A stretch of DNA of 64,000 nucleotides from NCBI GenBank assembly GCA_900642245.1, contig CAAAJI010000002.1, forward strand, positions 437,070 through 501,069. Direction: 5' to 3'. The stretch comes from Fragilaria radians. Its lineage: Eukaryota; Bacillariophyta; Fragilariophyceae; Fragilariales; Fragilariaceae. A program made the position numbers and the translations under genes. Positions 55,409 through 64,000 of the stretch are shown in pieces; positions within the stretch are counted from its first letter, which is position 1; each line of letters opens with the position of its first letter. The notes below the pieces were generated by a model. That model saw only the letters and a list, made by a program, of their open reading frames with translations. It had not been told where the DNA came from and searched no databases.

Positions 55409-57964
55409 ATGTCGTCGGCTCTTCAGCAATTTGATGCCATTCCTCAAACCTCAATGATAAACTGTTTGCTAGCGAACGGCGATGAGTACGTTCGCTGCAG
55501 CCGTTGTCATTTTGGTGGTTGTGACGTGAGGGTTGAAGGATGTGGTTGTACGCTGCATGTAGTAAGTTTGTCACGTAGAACATTTTGTTTGTATGGACCA
55601 AAAACATTTCATATTGTACTTGATCTTTACGTCGATGCTTCAAAACATAATTTTGATTTCGCATGGGAAGTGTGGACAGCAGGCTATGTTGTATATCACT
55701 GCCATGTAACTTTACGATATGGGTGGATAGTTCGTTTTTTGTGTATCTTACTTGTGCTGGTACTAATAAGTTACGTGATTTCCTACCCATCGGAAATTTT
55801 CACTAATGATTGGATTTTCTTCTGGCTGCAAACAGCGATGCATCAAACTTAATTACGATGGTCCCCTTTCTTCCTGTCCAATATGCAATCGGCCAACAAC
55901 AGGGCTTGTGCTCTTTCCAATGTCCTTCCGTGAGATTGACGACGCTAAGAAGAATGCCTCGTCCATTTCTCATGGACGAAGGAATCGCAAGCGTAAAAGC
56001 GCTGAGCTCATCTCCTCAACAGGAGAGGAGAAAGGGAATTATGTATCAGATAGGCGTATTGGTCGTTGGACAAATGAAGAAATAGCTCTATGTGACAAAC
56101 TCATAGAGAAATTCGAAAACGGAGACCTCCCCATGTTGGATGGGATTAAGTTGAATGATTTTTTAGGCAACATGTTGAAGTCGAAGCAGTCTCGTCTCAC
56201 TAAAAAGATGAAAAATGCCAAGCTAAGCTCTAAAACTTTTGAAAGATCCCTGACTTACACTTCTGATATGGTGGAGGTTAAAGAGTTTTCAGAGCTGGAA
56301 GAGTCTTTTTTTCATGCCATTCAATGTCAACAGGAGCGAGCCGAGATTAAGTTTCACATGCAGAAAGAATGGCGTGAACTTTTTAGCAATCTTTGCATTC
56401 ACATTGGTCAACCTCTTGATGCGGACGCTTGGCTATGTAGCGTTGAAGAGATGGACCGTCGTGCGTCTCATGCAAAGGAAGCCGCACGAATGGCGCGCCG
56501 CAAGCTCATGACAGGGTTTGCCCTTCGCCATGATGCACAGAACTCCGATACTGGTGTTTTCATCGAGCATGCTGACGAAAACCAATTGGCCGCTGAGGAA
56601 TCTGCGGCAGCCATGATCCTTGGTGCCGAAGGAGCTGACACTCACGACGTGCTTGCCTTGCTCGCCGACAAGTCCATGTTGGAGAGTACCAAGCCTTTGG
56701 GTGGAGATTGTAATGTTGGTAGTAGTCTTTTGCACTCTGCACCGTTCTTGAGTAGAGCTCTTTCATACATGCACCGTCACCACGTTCCTTTCGAGCATAT
56801 CGACGTTTGGGTGCCTTCTTTTGTAACCCATTCTAATAACGGACAGATGGATAACTCCACCAGCTGTCGTTTGTGCTACGCTGGAAATGCCACCGTTGAG
56901 ATACAGGTTGGCCCGGATGGAAAATCCTCAATTCCCTTGTCCGCGGAGGAAAGCTTTAATTTATCTGCTTTCGGAGACTACAGTCAAAAGTTCTCCTTTG
57001 ATGTTGGTTGCGGCTTGCCAGGTCGTGTATATCAAACTGGAATGCCTACTTGGGAACAAAATGTTATGAATGCTCCACATCATCACTTTGAAAGAGGCGG
57101 CGGTGCACGCCAATGGGGCATCAAAACTGTTGTGGGAATTCCTATCTCCAGTCCAAGTGTCGGAAGGATTGTGGTAACTCTTTACTCTCGTCATGACCGT
57201 GAAAAAGACCAAGAGCTTGTAGGTCGGCTTTCTGATGAGTTTACAAGAGTAAGTAAAATGATTTTTCCACTTTTCGAATTTAATCTGTCTCATATTTTTT
57301 GGATCTTAAATAGTTGATGCCATCGCCTAAGTGGAAGTTAGTAGTCGACATTGGTGAACCTGAACCTGCATCTCCAAACATGCAGGCGCATACAACCGTC
57401 CAACAGAGTGCATCGAATGTTGTGGGAAACGCTCACAGCTTTGAGCATGAGCCAAGGTATAATGGAAACGAAATTTCTGATTCTCGCGAAGAAAAGTACA
57501 ATGAATCCGTTGTGGATCAAGTCATTTCTTTGCTCGGGGAATTTATGCCTTCGGATGCGTCCTCGCCTCTTGCATCAATGTTACCAGGATTCATGTCTTT
57601 GCGCTTAATGTTGCTTCGTTCAACGAAGACCACTGAAGAAGAAGACATTATGAGGACAATGCTTGGATCTTACGCATCGTACTCAGCCGGTGGGCGAACC
57701 AAAAGTGACATTGCCATCATGCTTGCTAGAGACTTCATGTTTCTGATTCAGCAGCACACGTCGATTCAACCAACCCGGAACCAATTCATGGGACAGAGTA
57801 CATTGAACCATTCACAGCATTACAATACTGGCAACTCTGGATTTTCAGTTTTCAATTTTGGATCATCCTCAGATGCCCAGACTCAATATCACGATTCTCC
57901 TGCATTGGCCCCTATCCCTCTATCAGGAAACGTTAATGATTCCATATCGATTGTTTCAATGTGA
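55409..57964 (+). CDS. Protein with RING-like finger, helical region and GAF-like domain, unknown role
   Basis: Three exons: 55409-55561, 55836-57248 and 57314-57964; introns of 274 and 65 bp, both phase 0; 738 aa. The finger is split by intron 1: RCSRC, then GCGCTLHV-RCIKL, then SCPICNRP. Ligands C30, C33, C45, C47, H50, C53, C65, C68 fit a C4HC3-type (RING-CH-like) or variant C3HC4 RING, so an E3 ubiquitin ligase role is possible. After a basic stretch (GRRNRKRKS) comes a SANT-like or helical module at about 129-190 (GRWTNEEIALCDKLIEKFEN, KLNDFLGNMLKSKQSRLTKK). At about 340-522 is a GAF-like domain: VGCGLPGRVYQTGMPTWEQN and GIKTVVGIPISSPSVGRIVV. The last 200 residues are Ser-rich with one helical patch. 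I do not know a named family with this combination. A signalling or transcription role is inference. Confidence 0.85.
55562..55835 (+). other. Intron 1 of the RING/GAF gene (274 bp)
   Basis: Donor CATGTA|GTAAGT and acceptor GCAAACAG|CGATGC. Removal joins the finger residues TLHV-RCIKL. Unspliced frames give membrane-like but unconserved sequence and then a stop. Confidence 0.85.
57249..57313 (+). other. Intron 2 of the RING/GAF gene (65 bp)
   Basis: Donor ACAAGA|GTAAGT and acceptor TTAAATAG|TTGATG. Unspliced, the frame stops at TAG 57311. Confidence 0.8.
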
Positions 57965-58849
57965 CCAAATTCAGAACATGAGGGAGGCCTTGTTCCACCC
58001 TCAACCATTTTTGTCGCCGAGATAAATATTCGGCAATTTTTGATCAATTTTTCTAACCATTTTTGACGCCAAACATTTTTGTACAGTTTTCAAATTTTTG
58101 ATGATTTTGAATAAGAAATTTAAGTGATTTATGTGATGAAAGCAACTTCTTGTATTTTTGAACCTTACGAGTTGCTGCAAAATAAATGTAATACATATTC
58201 TGAATAGTAACAAGTAGGAATTGTTACAAATTTTCCAACGCTTCTGCTTTCATGTAGTATGTTTATTTGTTGTCTAAGTTTGAGTTGTGGATGAAGGAAA
58301 TGCATCATCTTGAAGAAATGGGTGGTAGATACGATTTGGGAAATGTGGGAGATACCAACAAACAATTTGGTTAACAGCACCACATCGTGATTAGAGATTC
58401 TATGCATGGCCAAGGAATGAATACTGTAAAAGAATGACGCAGATTGAATTCATATGTTTGAGTAGTGAGGTATTATATATCCTAAGGTCTAAATATTGCC
58501 TGGAAAATAAGTGATTTTATTCATTGTAATTTTTAATTTGAACAAATTTCTCATGTCAGAGGATGAAAATTGAGGAAATCTCAAGCATGTAACAACGCAA
58601 AAATGTCGTAATTACAGAAAATTGCATTTTGTGACTTTAACAAACATAAAAAGCTGTCAGATCTGCGGTTCAAAGGTATTTATTTCTTCTTGGCATCAAG
58701 TTGTTATCGAATAATGAAGTATTTGATCATAAATGTAAAAATGCAACTGCATTTTTGGTTTGTTAGATAAATGTTGTCTATAACTGTTTTAAGTTGAGCG
58801 TTAGAGTTTGCAAATTGGCTCCTGCAGGTATTAAGCACCTTCCTTGATT
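57965..58849. other. Intergenic region with repeat
   Basis: Downstream of the RING/GAF stop there is a small hairpin (GCCGA...TCGGC, 58016-58034), probably in the 3' UTR, and then the dispersed repeat at 58595-58810. No gene is seen. Confidence 0.4.
58595..58810. repeat. Dispersed repeat, copy 2
   Basis: Second copy of the non-coding repeat at 33120-33330 in the same orientation; similarity is patchy over about 200 bases. Confidence 0.45.
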
Positions 58850-59235
58850 AAAAAAAGCTTAGGATCCGAAAAATTGGAGAGATGCAATGGCTACAGTGTA
58901 AATTGCATGACTGGGGAAAATATGACAAAAAATAAATTTGGAAGGGAATAAGCCAATTGGAAACAAATGGGTCCTTATCATTAAAAGAGATGGCCAATTC
59001 AGAGCAAGACTTGTAGCACTTGGTTCGCCGTGATGAGATTCTAGAAAATTACGCACCTATGATTAATGGTTGCAGTTTCAGGGTGATGTAAGTTCTTATT
59101 CAATTGAATGAATGTGGAATCAAAAGCTTTGATAAGAAAACTGCTTTCTGAACAGAGAGTTTGAGGACATGAAAACCTCACATGATTAATTGACCTGGAA
59201 AGTATAAACAAGAAAGAAGGAGGAGTCTTACAGCT
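58850..59235 (+). mobile_element. copia reverse transcriptase relic
   Basis: Translation gives DPKNWRDAMA, GNKPIGNKWVLIIKRDG and QFRARLVALG, then after a frameshift ILENYAPMINGCSFRVM. This is the front of a copia reverse transcriptase (G.KWVFK.K..G...RARLVA.G, ENYAPV). Stops follow in every frame. The element is dead, its ends were not found, and it appears unrelated to the nearby array. Confidence 0.7.
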
Positions 59236-59405
59236 AGAAATTCGATGAATGGATATTTGGCGTTTTCTTAGGGCAAACTTTAGCCTACCACAATTACAAT
59301 TACAATAGTCAACTATTGTAATTTTACTCGTGACTGTTTTTTTTTCTTGCGTTAGCCTGACACAAAACTGAAAAAACCTCCCGTGTTCCGGGTTTCTTTG
59401 TGAAC

Positions 59406-59499
59406 AAAGAATTCTGGCCACAATACTTTTTGAATCCCGATACAACCCCCTCCCCCCCCCCCCCTTCAAAGTTAAAAAGTATTGTGGCCACAATTCTTT
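59406..59499. repeat. Inverted repeat with poly-C loop
   Basis: AAAGAATTCTGGCCACAATA and the TCTTTTT... arm: 59406-59431 pairs with 59474-59499 over 26 positions with one mismatch. The 42-base loop contains a cytosine run (about 59446-59464). It may fold into a hairpin or be the remnant of a foldback element. Confidence 0.7.
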
Positions 59500-59639
59500 T
59501 TTGACACGTCAAGCCTATTATTCTAGATAGGCACTGCGATACATTTCAGTAAAATTGTGACGAAAAACGCGAAGCCCGTTTTTGCCTCGAAAAATTAAGA
59601 AATAAATTCAACTTGTTGATGTTTATTCCATGCTTAATT

Positions 59640-60060
59640 CTATCACTAACCCGTTGCACTCCCTCCTTCCTCTACCCTTTTTAGAGGATATCTTGGGTTA
59701 ATGGTTGACAGTTCAACGGAACCGGTAACCACCTCTGATAACTCGGAAAATGAGTTTTCAAACGATGAAAGCCATTGCGATAAAGCAGGCTTGACTTTGT
59801 GGCATTGTTGGAGGGTCTCTGGCATCCGCCTAATCCAGAAAAGGCGAACCACTTTCGAAAGAAGACTCAAGACTGAGTCTCCCTGGTGTTCCACCTTTCT
59901 CACTCCTGAAAAAAGGGAGTTATACCATCCATTTCGTGGAGGGTGCTGTTAAAATTTCTTTCGCCGTGCGAAGATTGGCAAAATATTGAAATTTCCTTTC
60001 GTGGCAGGCTAAAGCAATCAACCGCAGCGAAACGCGTAGATAATCAATGGTAAAAGAACC
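59640..60060. other. Anomalous, GC-richer block with open frames on both strands
   Basis: Compared with the surrounding AT-rich DNA this block is visibly richer in G and C (for example GGAACCGGTAACCACC). ATG 59701 opens 83 codons on the plus strand and a 85-codon frame is open on the minus strand over the same bases. I recognise neither product, so no gene is called. A structured RNA or a foreign insertion is possible. Confidence 0.3.
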
Positions 60061-60780
60061 CGGAAATTAACTAGGGACTAAAACTATTGTTATTGTATAC
60101 TAGTAGTTGGTGCTTGCTTTGCTTCTATGAATTTTTACATTTCCAGCAATAATCATGACAAAAAAGTTTATGATTGTTATTTGTGAACTTAGAATTTGCA
60201 GGTCCTACAATCTGATGGATGACACAATATTTAAGCTTGACTACTTGACCTAACATGTCATTGGTGTGTACAGTTGCATTCAACATCACAGAACCTAAGG
60301 TAAATTATATCACTGATTTAGCATTGGCATTAGGAAGGTGGAAAGGTAGCAATTTATTCTTTTCCTAGTAAACTTTTAGCTTTTTCTTGCGCCATTGTTG
60401 TAGAAGTTATTGGTGCTGCTGCTATTGGAACGATTGTCGGTGAAAGAGGCAAAGATAAAGCTGTTGGTGCAAAATCAATAACATTGTTTTGTTAACTTTA
60501 TAAAATGTATTCTTTACTTGTTTGACAATTTTAAAAAATGAGACAAATGAAGGATTAATACAATAGGTATCACCCCAAAAATACAACAATATAATTGATC
60601 CATATAATTAATGCCTTTTAAACCATTTATAATTGTTAGACTTAAGATTAAGAAGCACAAAGATTTTTTCCTCAATTTAAAGGAATTGTGTTATTAGTTT
60701 TTTCATTGTTTTGAAGGAATTGCATTTAGTTGCAGATTAATATTGCAATTTGATCTATCCACATTTCAGTGGCATTTGAA

Positions 60781-61045
60781 TGACAATTCCTTTAAATATT
60801 CTACAATTTACAACGGAAAGTCTCGACACATTCTAGTTTATAATTCTGGATGAAAGAAGGATGGAATTAAAATGAGAATTGCGTTAAATATTCTACAGGT
60901 TACAATTGAAAGTCTCGACAACATTCTAGTTTATAATTCTGGATGAAAGAAGGATGGAATTAAAATGAGAATTGCGTTAAATATTCTACAGGTTACAATT
61001 GAAAGTCTCGACAACATTCTAGTTTATAATACTGGATGAAAGTAT
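60781..61045 (+). repeat. 93-bp tandem repeat inside array unit 1
   Basis: Starts at 60781, 60874 and 60967 mark three copies of a 93-bp block containing TTAAATATTCTACAGGTTAC and GAAAGTCTCGACA. The first copy is the most diverged. Units 2 and 3 of the array have only one copy each. Confidence 0.8.
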
Positions 61046-63284
61046 TATTTTAAAGCAGGCATCGTTTGAATTAGCTGCACCCCTAGTGATTTTAGTCGTT
61101 CACGTACTCGTACTCGATCACTTTCTCCAGTATTACTGTAGTAACAAAGCGCACATTGGTTAAGGGGTAGCTCTAGCCAAGATCGGATGTGAAACTTTTT
61201 TAGTAGTGTAGACTAGTAGTTGGAGCTTGCTTTGCTACGCAGAGTCAATTATTTTACAAAAGATCTTCATAAAAAATTCAGAATAGTGGATCTTTGAATT
61301 CTGTCTATACATTTCCGACAATAATTATGTCGTGGACTTTTGTGATTGCTATTTGTGAACGTAGAATTTGCATGTCATACAGCTTGATGCATGATATAAT
61401 ATTCAAGTTTTTCTACTTGACCTAACATGTCCTTGGTATTTCCAATTGCATTCAACATCACAGAACTTTAAGTAAATTATACCATTGATTTAGCATTGGC
61501 ATTATGAAGGTGCAAAGGTAATAATTTAATTTTTTTCTTATTAAAACTATGGTTTAAAGACATACTTTAGCTTTTTCTTGCACTATTGTTGTCGAAGTCA
61601 TTGGTGCTGCTGTTATTGGGACGTCAAAGACTGTTGGTGAAAAAGTCAAAATAAAGCTGTTGGTGAAGAGTAAATATTGTTGTTTTGATAACTTTATAAA
61701 ATGTATTCTTTACTTGTTTGACAGTTTAAAAATGAAATATATGAATGATTAATACAATAAGAATCATCCCAAAGATACAACGATATTATTGATCCATATT
61801 ATGAGTGCCTTTTAAACCAGTTATAATTAACTTAAGATTAAGAAGCACAAAAGATATTTTTCCTCAATCTAAAGGAATAGTGTTATTTTTTTCATTGTTT
61901 TGAAGGAATTTCATTTAGCTGCAGATTAATATTGCAATTAGATCTATCCACATTTCAGTAGCATTTGAATGACAATTGTGTTAAAGATTAAGAAGCACAA
62001 AAGATCTGTTTCCTCAATTTAAAGGATTAGTTTTATTTTTTTCATTGTTTTGAAGGAATTTCATGTAGTTGCAGATTAATATTGCAATTAGACCTATCCA
62101 CATTTCAATAGCATTTGAATGACAATTGTGTTAAATATTCTAAAGTTTACAACTGAAAGTCTTGACAACATTCTTGTTCATAATTCTGGATGAAAGTAGT
62201 CTGGAATTATTATTTTACTAAAATCAGGTACCGATTGAATTAGCTACATCCCTATTGATTTTAGTTGCTCCCTGTGTAATCTCCGTACTCGTACTCGATC
62301 ACTTTCTCTAGTATTACTGTACTAACAAAACGCACAAGGATTAAGGGGTAGCAACGGCCAGATAGGATGTGAAACTTTTTCAGTAGTGTAGACTAGTAGT
62401 CAGTGCTTGCTGAGTTAACTACTTTACAACAGAATGTATCGTTGAATTTTTACATTTCCAGCAATAATTATGACAAAGATTTTTATTATTGTTATTTATA
62501 AACCTAGAATTTGCAGGTCATACAATGATGCATGACAAATATTCAAGTTTTACTACTAAACCTGACATATCATTGGTATCTGTCCCAGTTGCATTCAACA
62601 TCACAGAACTTAAAATATATCTTACCATTGATTTAGCATGGACATTAGGAAGGTGTAAAGGTAGTAATTTCATTTTTTTCTATTAAAACTATGGTTTAAA
62701 GACATATTCTAGCTTTTTCTTGCGCTTTTGTTGTAGAAGTAATTGGTGCTACTGTCATTGGAACATCAAAGATTGTCGATGAAAAAATCAAAATAAAGCT
62801 GTTGGTGCAAAGTCATTATAATTGTTTTGTTTACTTTGTAAAATGCTCTCTTTACTTATTGACAGCATAAAAATGAGACAGATGAAAAATTAATACAATT
62901 AGAATCATCCCAATGATACAACAAAAGAATTGATCCTATGATTAATGTCTTTTAAACCAGTTATAATAAGACTTAAGATTAAGTGGCACAAAAGATCTTT
63001 TTTCTCAATCTAAAGGAATAGTGGTATTTATTTTTTCTCAATTGTGTTGAATATTCTACAGTTTACAACGGAAAGTCTTGACAACATTCTAGTTTATAAT
63101 TCTGGATGAATGAATGATGGCAACACAATTTTTAAATCATGTACGGTTTGAATTAGCTATATCCCTATTGATTTTAGTTGCTCTCCTTCTGTACTCGTAC
63201 TCGATCACTTTCTCGAGTATTACTTTAGCAGAACGCACAAGGGTTAAGGGGTAGCACAGATGTGAAACTTTTTTAGTATTACGA

Positions 63285-63362
63285 CTAGACAGTTCAAAGG
63301 AAAATGCCAAAACTGCGGCAAATTAGGTCACAAGTCAGCACAGTGCAAGTTGTGGTTTTAGA
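63285..63362 (+). mobile_element. copia gag zinc-knuckle fragment
   Basis: The plus strand encodes FKGKCQNCGKLGHKSAQCKLWF and then TAG: a perfect CCHC knuckle (C-x2-C-x4-H-x4-C) like those of copia Gag. It occupies the first bases of the last array unit, where the other units have the TAGTAGTTGG sequence. Confidence 0.65.
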
Positions 63363-64000
63363 AGTTATATAACATTTTGAATTTCCATTCAAATATTTCC
63401 AAAAATAATCTTGAAATGGGTTCTCATGAATGCAATTAGAATTTGCAGGTCGTGCAATTTAATCCATGATACAATATTTGAGTCTTTGTATCTTCAATTG
63501 TTTCCAACATTACAGAACGGTCTCTGTGATTATGTAAGCTATACCATTGATTTAGCATTGCCATTAGGAAAGTGTAAAGTTAGACATTTCACTTTTTATC
63601 CTACTTTTGCTATGGCTTAAAATTATATTTTAGCTTTTTTGTGTGCTTTTGTTGTAGAAGTCATTGCTGCTGCTGTTATTGGAACGTCAAGGATTGTTGC
63701 TGTTGCTGCAGAGTAAAAGCACGTAGTGGGAAAATCAAAATGATGATGTTGTTGTTACAAAGTCAGTATAATTTTTCTGTTAACTTTAATTCTGTAAATT
63801 CTTTATTTCTATGAAAGTTTAAGAATTGAGACAAACAAAGTATTTTTGTATGAGTGGTCATTCCAACATACAGCAATATTATTCATCCATGTGATTAATT
63901 TTAATTAAACCAGTAATAATTAAACTTTAGATTAAGATGCATAAAACATCTTTTTCCTCAATTTAAAGTAATATGGTCATTTTAATTGTAGATAAAAATC

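Larger units (their letters stand above)
60098..64000 (+). repeat. Tandem array of ~0.9-1.2 kb units
   Basis: At least four related units start near 60098, 61206, 62391 and 63276 (the last is cut by the window end). Shared landmarks in order: CTAGTAGTTGG.GCTTGCTTT; TTTACATTTCCAGCAATAAT; TTGCATTCAACATCACAGAA; TTAGCATTGGCATTAGGAAG; TTTAGCTTTTTCTTGCG; a run encoding VVEVIGAA..IGT; ATTAAGAAGCACAAA; a 93-bp block; GTACTCGTACTCGATCACTT; and GGTTAAGGGGTAGC followed by a T-run. Units differ by substitutions and deletions. Fragments of the unit occur at 32940 as well. Confidence 0.75.

Noticed and set aside
55562..55857. Membrane-like extension of the RING exon
   Set aside because: The hydrophobic residues come from reading through intron 1; strong splice signals and the restored finger favour splicing.
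59041..59493. 150-codon minus-strand frame
   Set aside because: It runs through the poly-C hairpin and opposite a copia reverse transcriptase relic, so it is open by chance.
61081..61205. Block in the tandem array as a tRNA or 5S rRNA gene
   Set aside because: No cloverleaf, no acceptable A and B box pair and no 5S-like sequence. Only the T-run end fits Pol III.
1..64000. CRISPR arrays, bacterial operons and tRNA genes
   Set aside because: No regularly spaced short repeats with unique spacers, no ribosome binding site pattern and no convincing tRNA fold; introns and LTR elements show the DNA is nuclear.

Overview
This is a stretch of eukaryotic nuclear DNA, AT-rich, with compact genes carrying zero to three short introns (about 65-275 bp, GT..AG). 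It most likely comes from a stramenopile, probably a diatom. The evidence is a secreted peptidase with a long Pro-Ser-x-x-Pro-Ser/Thr tail, a GH81 beta-1,3-glucanase, several secreted or anchored proteins of algal type, and Ty1/copia elements resembling diatom lineages. The species call is inference; no rRNA or organelle marker is present.

Layout. 0-17.7 kb: a truncated coiled-coil protein with a signal sequence (-), a class I methyltransferase (+), a flavoprotein (+) flanked by two inverted remnants of one Ty3/gypsy-like element, a two-exon NF-YC gene (+), a coiled-coil protein (-) and a secreted single-pass membrane protein (-). 19.3-24.4 kb: a nearly intact Ty1/copia element (-) with a 5-bp target duplication whose 5' LTR has been replaced by an inverted copy of its own reverse transcriptase. 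26-41.5 kb: a membrane-anchored Nudix hydrolase (+), a SWI3-type SWIRM/SANT protein (-), cytosolic ribosomal protein uL14 (-), a hAT transposase relic (-), an acidic protein of unknown function (+), an M6 metallopeptidase (-) and mitochondrial uS17 (-). 41.9-48.2 kb: a secreted GH81 glucanase (+), a decayed copia element inserted just behind it (+), and a gypsy reverse transcriptase relic (-). 48.9-58 kb: CstF-77 (-), a four-exon glyoxalase II (+), and a three-exon protein with an N-terminal RING-like finger and a GAF-like domain (+). 58-64 kb: no intact gene; a copia relic, a poly-C hairpin and a tandem array of roughly 0.9-1.2 kb units.

The genes are mostly housekeeping (transcription, chromatin, mRNA 3' end formation, two ribosomes, methylglyoxal detoxification) plus secreted hydrolases. 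There is no operon-like pathway. Neighbouring genes are often convergent or divergent with short gaps (62 bp between the acidic protein and the M6 peptidase). Gene models below were rebuilt from splice signals, reading phase and family motifs. Many long open frames start at non-ATG codons, so I moved starts to the first supported ATG. The features most worth attention are the two copia structures, the RING/GAF protein, the NF-YC insertion, the open frame ahead of glyoxalase II and the terminal tandem array.
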